Positions 10,140-17,421 are shown, counted from the first letter of the stretch. The stretch is 64,000 nucleotides of DNA from Avibacterium avium (GCF_900454535.1 NZ_UGSP01000001.1:228501-292500), one strand, 5' to 3'. Translations and numbers: made by a program. Notes: generated from the sequence alone by a model not told the origin.

Positions 10140-10349
10140 TCATTTGGGATCTTGTTGCCATTTATGGCTGGGTGTAACCGGTTTAAATACGCCTTTTTTA
10201 ATGTCGCTTAATTGGGCGGTGATTGTGCCTTTAATATCGCATTCCACGCAGTAAACAAGGGCTTGTGTTACGCACGCGCTAGGGCGTTCTGATGTGCGGA
10301 TATTTAATGCTTTTCCACATTCTGGGCATTGAATTTTTAAACCTTTCAT
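10140..10349 (-). CDS. Ogr/Delta-like zinc-binding regulator
   Basis: 69 residues from the ATG at 10349 (MKGLKIQCPECGKALNIRT), which overlaps the preceding stop as ATGA; the longer in-frame start is not needed. Two cysteine pairs (CPEC near residue 8 and CVEC near 35) and the stretch SERPSACVTQALVYCVEC match the Ogr/Delta zinc-finger activators that switch on P2 late promoters. In a satellite such a protein lets the element drive helper late genes or its own capsid gene. Promoter targets are not visible with certainty. Confidence 0.75.
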   Translation of the reverse strand: MKGLKIQCPECGKALNIRTSERPSACVTQALVYCVECDIKGTITAQLSDIKKGVFKPVTPSHKWQQDPK

Positions 10350-10570
10350 TTTTTCCCTGCCATTTCTTGCTTGCACATTTCAATTAATTGCTTTTTCTGT
10401 TCCGTGGTGAAGCCATTCATTAATTTGAAAAGGTGGGCTCTGAAAGATGCTGGATTTTTTAGCGTATCCTCTCTTTGAATATCCATATAAAGAAAAAACA
10501 TTACAATTAATTGTTCTTCCATTCCCAAATGAATAAATGCGCGAATAAATTCGATTTGTTCTTTTTTCAT
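10346..10570 (-). CDS. Small satellite protein, function unknown
   Basis: 74 residues from the ATG at 10570 (MKKEQIEFIRAFIHLG), chosen because AAGGAAA lies ten bases upstream and the ATG overlaps the alpA stop (ATGA). The longer frame would sit within alpA. The sequence is helical and Met/Phe-rich (EEQLIVMFFLYMDIQ), ending in a Lys-rich tail. It is coupled to AlpA before and the Ogr-like protein after. I recognise no family. Confidence 0.65.
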   Translation of the reverse strand: MKKEQIEFIRAFIHLGMEEQLIVMFFLYMDIQREDTLKNPASFRAHLFKLMNGFTTEQKKQLIEMCKQEMAGKK

Positions 10571-10752
10571 TGCGGTGTTTCCTTGTTTGGGTTGTTGTGA
10601 TCTAACCACGCTTGCACGTCTTCTAATTGCCATAAGCTACGTTTACCAATTTTGATCGGCTTTGGAAAATCGCCTGATTTGACGAGATGATAGATTTTTG
10701 TTCTGCCGCCGATTTTCATTGCTTGTAATTCTTTTAAGGTTAAAAGCGTCAT
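10567..10752 (-). CDS. AlpA-family transcriptional regulator (first copy)
   Basis: 61-residue winged-helix DNA-binding protein of the AlpA / excisionase type: MTLLTLKELQAMKIGGRTKIYHLVKSG, then DFPKPIKIGKRSLWQLEDVQAWL, the standard helix-turn-helix plus wing. Such proteins control integrase, excision and the early operon in P4-like satellites. An AAAGGAG site precedes the start. It heads the run of overlapping genes down to the helicase, and a perfect 9-bp hairpin separates it from the capsid gene upstream. Confidence 0.85.
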   Translation of the reverse strand: MTLLTLKELQAMKIGGRTKIYHLVKSGDFPKPIKIGKRSLWQLEDVQAWLDHNNPNKETPQ

Positions 10753-10773
10753 TGTGTTTACTCCTTTAAAATT

Positions 10774-10797
10774 GGCGTAACCTTGGGCGGTTACGCC
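10774..10797. terminator. Hairpin between the capsid gene and alpA
   Basis: A perfect 9-bp inverted repeat, GGCGTAACC / GGTTACGCC, with a 6-base loop, just after the capsid stop. Only a weak T-stretch (AATTTTAA) follows on the minus strand, so it may attenuate rather than fully stop transcription. Confidence 0.55.
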
Positions 10798-10804
10798 GCG
10801 AAAA

Positions 10805-11794
10805 TTAGCCTAAAATCACCATTGCAGGATCAACCGCTGCCATTAAGCCCAAATCTTCCACAACATAGCCTTCAAAGCGCCAATAGCTCACGACTTCCCG
10901 CTTTCTTTCGTCATCTTGTCGGATTGAATAGCGCCCACTGCGGTTATGCGTGTAAAGACTTAAATTCTGTAATGTCGTGACTACTGCGCCATAAAGTGGA
11001 AACTGTGGCGGGGTGAGGGTTTTCATTCCGCCGAATTGATTAGTGATATAGTGATTTTGCAAACCTACTTTATCCTGCTCTGCTGGGGTTGCGCTGGTGA
11101 TCGGCTGTTCTTCCCGTGCCAATAACCCAGCACCCACTAAAAAGACAAGATCGTTGCGGTTTCTGTGGTGTTCATCTAATTGATTTCTTAGGGCAATGGC
11201 TAAGGCATCTAAGCTGGCATAATCAGCATTTTCACCAAAGATTTTTAGTTTGCCGTTTTTGCCCGTGGCTTTCACATTTTCGGGCTTTTGCTCGGCAAGC
11301 AAAGCTAGCCAGCCTTTATTCACGTCAGAAAGATCAACGGCTGCCGTATTTTGCGCAACGCTTTTACCCGCCCAGCCGATTTGCATAATATTGGCCGCGA
11401 TTTGATCTAAAACAAATTCATCAATCAACTGATCAAATTTTTCTGGGTAAAGGTTGAAAAGATCTAGCATTCCCCATTTCAATGTAATGCCGCTATCTGT
11501 TTCATACACTTGATAGCCATCTTCGTGATCAGATTGTTCAATGATATGGCGTTCTAGGTATTGTCGCCCTGTGATATTAGGCTTGAGAGGCCCGAAAATT
11601 TTACGTCCTTGCTCATTATGAACGGGGATTGCGTTAATTGCTTTGAGGAAATCAGAACGCTGGGTAATTTTTTCAAGCATTGCTTGAACTTCGTATTTCT
11701 CTAGCGAGAAAGCGTCTTTATTGTACTGATCTTCGGCATTAAACTGCTTTGCCTTGTTTTTTCTGTATTGGTGAAGTGCGGTTAAAAAATCCAT
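10805..11794 (-). CDS. P2-type major capsid protein (gpN-like) carried by the satellite
   Basis: 329 residues from the ATG at 11794, chosen for the AGGAG site nine bases upstream; the frame is open ten codons further without a site. By eye it aligns with P2 gpN over most of its length: RSDFLKAINAIPV against the SSDFLTRINIVPV segment, NKGWLALL against VGWLQKY, the nearly invariant DYASLDALAIA, LVFLVGAGLLA, and a C-terminal block NLSLYTHNRSGRYSI ... GYVVEDLGLMAAVDP. P2 gpN is 357 residues; the N-terminal scaffold-contact region is shorter here. P4 encodes no capsid protein and remodels the helper shell with Sid, so a lone capsid gene is unusual. No scaffold/protease or portal gene is present. 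Confidence 0.85.
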   Translation of the reverse strand: MDFLTALHQYRKNKAKQFNAEDQYNKDAFSLEKYEVQAMLEKITQRSDFLKAINAIPVHNEQGRKIFGPLKPNITGRQYLERHIIEQSDHEDGYQVYETDSGITLKWGMLDLFNLYPEKFDQLIDEFVLDQIAANIMQIGWAGKSVAQNTAAVDLSDVNKGWLALLAEQKPENVKATGKNGKLKIFGENADYASLDALAIALRNQLDEHHRNRNDLVFLVGAGLLAREEQPITSATPAEQDKVGLQNHYITNQFGGMKTLTPPQFPLYGAVVTTLQNLSLYTHNRSGRYSIRQDDERKREVVSYWRFEGYVVEDLGLMAAVDPAMVILG

Positions 11795-12012
11795 TGTTTT
11801 TCTCCTATCTGTGGTTGGTGTCAAAAAATCAAAAAAGTGTTTTTTCTACGCTCGCCAAAGCCGAAAACTGCTTTTTTTGTTTGCGGGGGGAATGGTAGGA
11901 GAGAACCAAAAGAAAATAGGGCAATTGCCTTAAAATTTTTTAGAAAAATTTTTATTATGTTGTTTTTGTTCGTTTTTTATTTATTTCTGCCGTTTGCTGT
12001 TTTTTAGGTAAT

Positions 12013-12036
12013 AAAAAAGCCTAGCGATTGCTAGGC
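12013..12036 (-). terminator. Terminator after the 358-residue unknown gene
   Basis: On the minus strand GCCTAGC / GCTAGGC form a 7-bp stem with a 4-base loop followed by six T. It lies 11 bases beyond the stop at 12047 and isolates that gene from the capsid gene. The 218 bases from 11795 to 12012 hold the capsid ribosome site and AT-rich DNA, in which I see no clear promoter. Confidence 0.85.
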
Positions 12037-12046
12037 GTTTGAAAGG

Positions 12047-13123
12047 TTAGTTTTTGTAAATTGGGTTTGTTTTATCATTTAATAGGGCTATGGCTTCTCT
12101 GATTTTCTGTTGATAGGTTTTTTGGCTTCTTGGCTCTATGCCTTCTAATTCTAGTGCCTTTTGCATTTCCTTTGTGATGTATGCCATATTTAGTCCGTGT
12201 GCTTTCCAATATCTCCCCTTGTTGCCATTATGCGCTTTATCCATTGCAAGAATAACGCCTAATAGTGCGGTTTTTTGGGTTTCTATAATGCGGTCTTTCG
12301 CGTCATTTTGCGCTTTTGTAATCGGTGCTTCTTTGTTTTCTTTGGTTTTCTTTTCTATGGTGAATAGTTTATTATTTTCTATCATAAAATGATAGTTTTC
12401 TATAATATCTTCAAGATCTCTTTTTAAGATATAAACGTCATCTAATATATTCAAAGTAAATTCATAATTTAACGATGAGTCAATGCAAAGAGTAGTGAAT
12501 GTTTCCGTTTGATCAGAATTTACTTGTTTTTTTCTTATCTCATCAAAACAGAAATAAAATCTATTAAGAAACGTATTTATTATTATTTTCTTTGATTTTA
12601 TATTTTCAATTCTTGACTTTTCATAAATATGTAGCGTTTCAGGATCTGCTTGCGATATTGATTTGTGATTTTTATCCACTAAAAAGTATCCGCTAAAACT
12701 ATTAATATTCTCTAATACATCTTTAAAATTGTTATCCTCGCAAAAGTAATCTTTCTCATCTCTATTTACTCTATATAATTTATTAGCAGATAGATTCAGA
12801 TTTTCATAGAAATAAAGTTTATTTTTTATGGTTATATCTATCTCGTCATAAGAAAAATCATCTACTTCACTATAGTATTCAATATATACATCTCTATTTT
12901 CTGATAAATAGAAAAAATCAAAAGAAAAATTCACCCTAGGAATATATTTATCCTTTTTCTTTGTAAAATAAACTTTTCTATTCTCATAGGATATAAAAAT
13001 AAATAAATCTATATTAAAATCTGAAAATAATAAATTCAATAGATCAATCTCTTTGCCAAATCTTCTTCTGTATTCAGTGAGCAAATTTCCTATAGTAATG
13101 AATTCATTGTCTAAAGGGTGCAT
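12047..13123 (-). CDS. AT-rich accessory protein of the satellite, function unknown
   Basis: 358 residues, Phe/Tyr/Asn/Asp-rich, with markedly AT-rich codon use compared with neighbours. Roughly residues 1-270 look like an alpha/beta region with many aromatic residues and no motif I recognise. A basic linker (KKTKENKEAPITKAQ) leads to a C-terminal segment of about 75 residues (LLGVILAMDKAHNGNKGRY ... IREAIALLN) that looks like an independent helical domain. It has its own terminator and sits between structural-type genes. Accessory loci of P4-like satellites often hold anti-phage genes, so it is a cargo candidate by position only. Confidence 0.75.
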   Translation of the reverse strand: MHPLDNEFITIGNLLTEYRRRFGKEIDLLNLLFSDFNIDLFIFISYENRKVYFTKKKDKYIPRVNFSFDFFYLSENRDVYIEYYSEVDDFSYDEIDITIKNKLYFYENLNLSANKLYRVNRDEKDYFCEDNNFKDVLENINSFSGYFLVDKNHKSISQADPETLHIYEKSRIENIKSKKIIINTFLNRFYFCFDEIRKKQVNSDQTETFTTLCIDSSLNYEFTLNILDDVYILKRDLEDIIENYHFMIENNKLFTIEKKTKENKEAPITKAQNDAKDRIIETQKTALLGVILAMDKAHNGNKGRYWKAHGLNMAYITKEMQKALELEGIEPRSQKTYQQKIREAIALLNDKTNPIYKN

Positions 13124-13233
13124 TTTTGCCTCTCTTTATTATGGTTTTATTTCCATAATTATACTGTTTATTATTACAGTTGTGAAGTGCTATATTGTGC
13201 TAGGTGGTGTAAATTGGAAAGTGTGAATAGAGA

Positions 13234-13258
13234 AAAGAAAAGCCGCACAAGGCGGCTT
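13234..13258 (-). terminator. Terminator after the coiled-coil gene
   Basis: On the minus strand AAGCCGC / GCGGCTT form a 7-bp stem with a 5-base loop followed by TTTTCTTTT. It lies just past the stop at 13270. Confidence 0.8.
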
Positions 13259-13269
13259 AATCGCGTGAA

Positions 13270-13950
13270 TTATTGTTTTTCTTTGAGTTCTTGCAAGCGG
13301 CGGCGGGCAAAAAAGCCTGTGCCTAGCGTCTGATATAGAATTTTAGGCTTATCTATTCCTAAAGGGGATTTTTCGGGATTCTTAATAAATGGTTTTACCT
13401 TCTTACTTAAATCTTCTAAAAATACTTGTTCTACAGTCATATGTAGCTGGTTTAGTGTGTTTATTTCTCTATCATCTAAGCATTCTACATAAAGACTACA
13501 TAGGAAATTTAGGGTTTTTATAATGTTTTCATCTTGAATAAGTTCTTGCGTAAGCTCATAGATATACTTATTTAATTCAGTATATTTTGATCTAGCTGCT
13601 GAAGCTGTTTTGCTGTATTCTTCAAGTTTGAAAATTTCAATTTTATTTTCTGTTTCCTTATTCAGTTTTTCTAATAAGGTGATTTTTCTTGCATTTGAAT
13701 TAAGCTGATCTGAAAGTTTGTCAAATTCAGCAAAGTCTAGATTTGCGCTTTCTACGTCTAATGAGCCATCTAATTTCTTTTCAAGATCAATATTTTCAGC
13801 TTGTAATGCTTGAATAATTGCATTATTGCGATTAATAATTTCTTGTTTCTTTGCGATTTCATCATTCGATTTTTTTAATGCTTCTAGCGCCTCTTCGTAT
13901 TCCGCTTTTTTCTGAATAAAGGTTTCGTTTTGGGTTATAGTATTTAGCAT
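13270..13950 (-). CDS. Coiled-coil satellite protein, function unknown
   Basis: 226 residues, of which about 1-150 are strongly predicted coiled coil (AEYEEALEALKKSNDEI, LDKLSDQLNSNARKIT-like heptads). A more compact helical C-terminus ends in a basic RRRLQELKEKQ tail. An ACGGAGA site precedes the start. It lies 18 bases after the 221-residue gene, so the two are probably co-transcribed. Size, helical make-up and place beside structural genes recall P4 Psu, the capsid-decorating Rho antagonist, but I see no convincing sequence match and leave the function open. Confidence 0.7.
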   Translation of the reverse strand: MLNTITQNETFIQKKAEYEEALEALKKSNDEIAKKQEIINRNNAIIQALQAENIDLEKKLDGSLDVESANLDFAEFDKLSDQLNSNARKITLLEKLNKETENKIEIFKLEEYSKTASAARSKYTELNKYIYELTQELIQDENIIKTLNFLCSLYVECLDDREINTLNQLHMTVEQVFLEDLSKKVKPFIKNPEKSPLGIDKPKILYQTLGTGFFARRRLQELKEKQ

Positions 13951-13968
13951 AGTTTTTTCTCCGTAGTA

Positions 13969-14634
13969 TTATTTTTCTGGGGATGGTTGGCTTTTATCAC
14001 TTGAGAAAATAGAAGATATTTTATCTAATCCTTTTTTGGCTGCTCCTTTAAAATCGCCTTGATTTAAACGGCCTGAAAAGCTCGGATCTTTTTCTGTGCC
14101 ATCAATTTTTTCTTCAGCTTTATTTGGTTTAGCCTGTGTAGGCTGTGCTTTAGGGTGGTTTTCTTTTTGTACTATTTTCTTTGGTTTTGGTTTGCGTTTT
14201 TCTTTTTTCTCGCTAACACTATTAGCTTCTTTTAAAATAAAACTTACATTCCAAGCCATAAAGTCATCTTGTTCTACAATATCAACTTCACCGCTGAATT
14301 TTACTTCTCTAATGTTCATTGCTTGCGCAGTTCTTGATGAAACTCTATATTTAATTTGTCCACCTGTTCCATCAGTGCCTTCAGCTAAATTAATTAGATC
14401 AGTTAGCCATTTTTCCTCTCTATATGGAATCATTCCTTTAACGTGGAGTTCTTTCGCCTTTATCCCTTTATCTGCTTTTTTTGTGCTAGATTTACGGCCA
14501 CTCATATCCGCTTCTTCTCGTCTAAAAGTACCAGTGATACTTAAATTATGCATAAGAATGGGTTTGCCATTTAATGCAATTAGAATAGCAGGAGATTTTC
14601 TTTTTGTTTCAGTTTTTTCAGTTGTTTCAGGCAT
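13969..14634 (-). CDS. Possible phage baseplate-like protein
   Basis: 221 residues. About residues 15-140 are beta-rich with the pattern ILIALNGKPILMHNLSITGTF ... RREEADMSGRKSSTKKADKGIKAKELHVKGMIP ... AWNVSFILKEANSVSEKKE. This resembles small proteins annotated as 'baseplate complex protein' in phages and prophages; the match is from memory and not certain. The last 80 residues are Lys/Pro-rich and look disordered. AAAGGAAA precedes the start. A tail-type protein without any tail operon is odd for a satellite. Alternative: a DNA-binding or decoration protein. Confidence 0.5.
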   Translation of the reverse strand: MPETTEKTETKRKSPAILIALNGKPILMHNLSITGTFRREEADMSGRKSSTKKADKGIKAKELHVKGMIPYREEKWLTDLINLAEGTDGTGGQIKYRVSSRTAQAMNIREVKFSGEVDIVEQDDFMAWNVSFILKEANSVSEKKEKRKPKPKKIVQKENHPKAQPTQAKPNKAEEKIDGTEKDPSFSGRLNQGDFKGAAKKGLDKISSIFSSDKSQPSPEK

Positions 14635-14775
14635 TTTATTTTTCCTTTTTTTGTTGATATAATATTTGCGTTTAATTTAAAACTTTAGATTAAACAAGGG
14701 TTCTTGAAATATTCTTATACTTCAAGAAAATAACTATATTAAACTAAATCTCGTTTTTTGTTTTCGTGAGCATAT

Positions 14776-14805
14776 AGCCCTAGATAATAAAATTTATCTA
14801 GGGCT
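14776..14805 (-). terminator. Hairpin after the second alpA
   Basis: A perfect 12-bp stem, AGCCCTAGATAA / TTATCTAGGGCT, with a 6-base loop, immediately after the AlpA stop. No T-run follows on the minus strand, so efficiency as a terminator is uncertain. The 170 bases from here to the next gene are AT-rich without another visible signal. Confidence 0.6.
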
Positions 14806-14807
14806 AT

Positions 14808-15005
14808 TTATTTCGCTCTTCTTCTTAACTTTTCTTCAATCCAGCTATCCACTTCACTTTCTAACCATACAACACGATTGCTTGCAATCGTAATACTTTT
14901 AGGGAATTTCCCCCCGCGCATATAGTTATAAATGGTAGATTTGCTAAGGCTTGTTCTTGTAATAACTTCATCTAGTGAAATAAAGCGTTCTTTTTTCTCT
15001 TTCAT
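14808..15005 (-). CDS. AlpA-family transcriptional regulator (second copy)
   Basis: 65 residues with the AlpA winged-helix pattern: FISLDEVITRTSLSKSTIYNYM, then GKFPKSITIASNRVVWLESEVDSWI. TATAGGAGT lies upstream of the start. It diverges from the Ogr-like gene at 15481 across a 475-base repeat-rich region, the likely control region for both. Two different AlpA proteins in one element suggest separate control of integration/excision and of the replication operon. Confidence 0.88.
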   Translation of the reverse strand: MKEKKERFISLDEVITRTSLSKSTIYNYMRGGKFPKSITIASNRVVWLESEVDSWIEEKLRRRAK

Positions 15006-15480
15006 TTATACTCCTATAATTTGAACGGCTATAAATGCTATAGCACTTAATTACATAGATAAATATTAGGGGATTTAATATAGGGATTAAATGAATTTGC
15101 CTTGTGATATTAATTATCACAATAACAAGATGAACAAATTAATTAAAATGGCTAGAAAGTTTCCATTGTGCGGGTAAAATCCTACGTCACGTCATACGGC
15201 ACGAAAAAAGCAATCTCACTCCCGCGTTTTTTGTGTCAAAAATTGCCATTTTTTCAGTTAATTTTCAGTATAGTTTTTATTTAATTTATTGAAAATAAAG
15301 GAAATATACTCAATTTTGTTAGTTTCCTTAACTGAAAAAATTACAGTTAATTTCAGTGAATTTCAGTTAAGAAAAAGCACTAAATAGAATATTAAATAGT
15401 TAATTGATTGAAATTAAAGGAAATTTTTAATTTTACGTGAGTGATATGCCAAAAATTTTTTACAGTTAAGAGATTGAACA
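15006..15480. promoter_or_regulatory. Divergent control region with CAGTTAA repeats
   Basis: 475 bases without a gene. CAGTTAA occurs at 15255, 15344, 15364 and 15463, inverted at 15328, with variants CAGTGAA (15354) and CAGTATA (15266). A second element, TTGAAA(A/T)TAAAGGAAAT, occurs twice, near 15288 and 15409. The spacing of the repeats and the divergent regulator genes suggest operators for AlpA or Ogr-like proteins, or a second replication element. No clear -35/-10 pair is assigned. Confidence 0.5.
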
Positions 15481-15759
15481 ATGCCAAGAGCCTTTAAAAT
15501 TTATTGCACAGCTTGCAAAAGCCGAGCAACAATTACAAGAACAGAAAGACCACTTCAAGGCTTTAGCCGTCTTTATTGTTCTTGCAATAATCCAGAATGC
15601 TTGCATCGTTTTGTAATGAATTTAGAATTTAGCCATACCACAAGAACAAGCCTACTAGATAAAGACGTTTTTATTAACACACTTATAAGCCAATTTTCGC
15701 CAGAAGATAAGGCTAAAATGCTTGCTGCATTACAAAAAGAAACTAGCCCCAATAAATAG
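15481..15759 (+). CDS. Ogr/Delta-like late-transcription activator
   Basis: 92 residues with the Ogr/Delta zinc-finger arrangement: CTAC near residue 9 and CNNPEC near 37, with the typical context KSRATITRTER, LYCSCNNPECLHRFVMNLEFSHTT. P2 Ogr and P4 Delta bind late promoters and recruit RNA polymerase. It is the only plus-strand gene of the element and ends convergently with the integrase, sharing a bidirectional hairpin. With the smaller zinc protein at 10140-10349 the element holds two members of this family. Confidence 0.85.
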   Translation: MPRAFKIYCTACKSRATITRTERPLQGFSRLYCSCNNPECLHRFVMNLEFSHTTRTSLLDKDVFINTLISQFSPEDKAKMLAALQKETSPNK

Positions 15760-15765
15760 GGGCTA
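15744..15765. terminator. Bidirectional terminator between ogr-like gene and integrase
   Basis: TAGCCCC / GGGGCTA with an 8-base AT loop; the plus-strand stop codon (TAG, 15757-15759) lies in the loop and arm. A-rich sequence flanks both sides, so it can serve both convergent genes. Confidence 0.7.
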
Positions 15766-15769
15766 AAAA

Positions 15770-16978
15770 TTAGGCTTTAATGGCTTCTATTTTACATTTC
15801 TCCACATAATCCCCCCAAGTTTGCATAATCTCAATTCTTGATTTCCACTTTTTCGATTTATCATAAGCTGCCCGAACCTTGCCTTTATTTTCGTGTGAAA
15901 GACATAGTTCAATAGCTTCAGAAGAAAATACATCAAGATCGTGAAGATAGGTACTAGCAATAGAGCGCAAACCGTGGGCGACTAAAAGCCCTTTAAATCC
16001 CATTCGCTTTAGCGCCACATTTGCCGCCTGTGTACTCATATGATTAGTGTAAGGTGCGGTATAGGTTGAGAATACATATTTCCTATTTCCATTATATCGC
16101 CGCATTTGCTCTAAAATATATAAGGCTTGAGTAGATAAAGGAACGCTATGCGGCCGTTTTCCTCCTTTCATTTTTTCAGCAGGAATATGTAGCACTTTAT
16201 TTTTGAAATCAATTTCTGACCATTCAACCCGTACCGCTTCCGCAGAACGCAACATTGTTAATAGCTGCCATTCTATTAAAAGTGCGGTGGGGCGTTGAAT
16301 ATTCGCATTTTGCAATACTTTAAATAAATAAGGTAATTCGCTTGGGGGAATTGTTGGCTGATGCACCGCCTGAATATAATTAAATTCATTATGAATTCCC
16401 CTTAATGGATTTTTAATAATTAATTCTTCATCTTCCGCAAGTTGAAATATCTGATTTAAAGAAACATTAATTTTATAAAGTGTATTAGAATGCTTAAGCG
16501 GACTAAGTGCAGAAAAAATAGATTTTAAGCTCACTTCTTTAATGTTCATCTCTCCAACAACGGGGAATATATAAACTTCAAGCCGCCGAAAAGCCTCTTT
16601 GATAGTTTGCTCTTTTACCTTTCCTTGTTGCAATCGCCGATCTCGCCATTTGATCGCCAACTCCCTTAAAGTCATCATATCATTCTCCAAGCGCTCAAAT
16701 TGTGCATTTTTATAACCTAGCGGATCAATATTCTGCACAAGTAGCGTGCGATATTCCTGCGCAATTTCTCTAGCTTTTGCCAAAGATAAATCAGGGAATG
16801 CCCCTAAACTAACTTTCTTATGCTTCTTAAAGTATTTATAGGCGAAATACCAAATCTTAGCGCCATTAGGCTTTACTCTAATGTAAAGCCCTTGCCCATC
16901 AGATTTAATGTATTCTTTCGCCATAGGCTTTAGATTTTGAAGGGTAGTATTGGTTAAAGGTTTAACAATTTTGCTCAT
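15770..16978 (-). CDS. P4-type tyrosine integrase
   Basis: 402 residues, the usual length of P4-family integrases. The N-terminal arm-binding DUF4102-type domain is clear (LKPMAKEYIKSDGQGLYIRVKPNG, KKVSLGAFPDLSLAKARE), followed by a SAM-like core-binding region. In the catalytic domain the first Arg is in LLTMLRSAEAVRVEW, the HxxR box is AHGLRSIAST, and the second His and Tyr are in LSHENKGKVRAAYDKSKK. The gene points away from the tRNA-Arg it targets, 213 bases from the gene's 3' end, as is standard. It would recombine the 14-bp cores at 6244 and 17191. Confidence 0.93.
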   Translation of the reverse strand: MSKIVKPLTNTTLQNLKPMAKEYIKSDGQGLYIRVKPNGAKIWYFAYKYFKKHKKVSLGAFPDLSLAKAREIAQEYRTLLVQNIDPLGYKNAQFERLENDMMTLRELAIKWRDRRLQQGKVKEQTIKEAFRRLEVYIFPVVGEMNIKEVSLKSIFSALSPLKHSNTLYKINVSLNQIFQLAEDEELIIKNPLRGIHNEFNYIQAVHQPTIPPSELPYLFKVLQNANIQRPTALLIEWQLLTMLRSAEAVRVEWSEIDFKNKVLHIPAEKMKGGKRPHSVPLSTQALYILEQMRRYNGNRKYVFSTYTAPYTNHMSTQAANVALKRMGFKGLLVAHGLRSIASTYLHDLDVFSSEAIELCLSHENKGKVRAAYDKSKKWKSRIEIMQTWGDYVEKCKIEAIKA

Positions 16979-17015
16979 ATCTCATAACCTTATGAAAAAT
17001 AAAGGATAATTAACC

Positions 17016-17072
17016 TTTTAGATCCCTCGTAAGATTCCCTCTAAGGTGAGGGATCCAAACAGGGATCTAAAA
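17016..17072. repeat. Putative integrase arm-type sites, right
   Basis: TTTTAGATCCC at 17016 (inverted), a degenerate GATTCCCT near 17033, and GGGATCC / GGGATCT copies at 17050 and 17062. The 23-bp block 17050-17072 matches 6323-6345 with one mismatch. Location between integrase start and att core fits arm-type sites. The bases from here to the tRNA hold nothing else except a partial att copy at 17166. Confidence 0.5.
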
Positions 17073-17190
17073 AGCACGGATGCAAGCAAACAAAGAAAAA
17101 CACAAACGAACAAACACGAACGGCAACCCGTTGTTTTTGTTACATTTCCTATAAATTTTGAACATTGGCGAACGTAAAAAAACAATAGAA

Positions 17191-17267
17191 TGGCGAACGT
17201 GGGCGGAGTCGAACCGCCGACCTGTCCCTTAGGAGGGGACTGCTCTATCCTGCTAAGCTACACGTTC
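17191..17267 (-). tRNA. tRNA-Arg (anticodon CCT)
   Basis: A 77-base cloverleaf with encoded CCA. Acceptor stem GAACGTG pairs with CACGTTC. The anticodon loop CTCCTAA sits between GTCCC and GGGAC. It is the integration target: its last 14 bases are repeated at 6244. The tRNA itself remains intact because the element carries a matching 3' end. Confidence 0.95.
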
Positions 17268-17382
17268 TTTTGCGTTTCAGTTTGACACAAATATGTAATG
17301 ATGAAAAGCACGGGATAAGAAATAAAGTGCGGTGTAAATTTTGTTAATTTTCTAGTAAGAAAAAAGATAGTGATGAGATATG

Positions 17383-17411
17383 AAAAAAGCCGCTAATTTT
17401 CATTAGCGGCT
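17383..17411 (-). terminator. Terminator after tRNA-Asn
   Basis: On the minus strand AGCCGCTAAT / ATTAGCGGCT form a 10-bp stem with a 4-base loop followed by six T. It ends the tRNA-Phe - tRNA-Asn transcript. Confidence 0.88.
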
Positions 17412-17421
17412 CTTAGGAATT

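Larger units (their letters stand above)
6244..17204. mobile_element. P4-like integrated phage satellite in tRNA-Arg(CCT)
   Basis: An element of about 10.96 kb bounded by 14-bp direct repeats (TGGCGAACGTGGGC at 6244 and 17191). The right copy is the 3' end of an intact tRNA-Arg gene. Gene content: P4-type integrase next to the tRNA, two AlpA-like regulators, two Ogr/Delta-like zinc proteins, an Ash/Icd-like protein, a D5/P4-type helicase-primase, a P2-type major capsid protein and several unknowns. There is no terminase, portal, head completion, sheath, tube or lysis gene, so it cannot be an autonomous phage as seen. The region is more AT-rich than its flanks but holds uptake signals inside genes (for example in the capsid and integrase genes), which suggests long residence in Pasteurellaceae. 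A heavily decayed P2-like prophage is the alternative. Confidence 0.85.
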
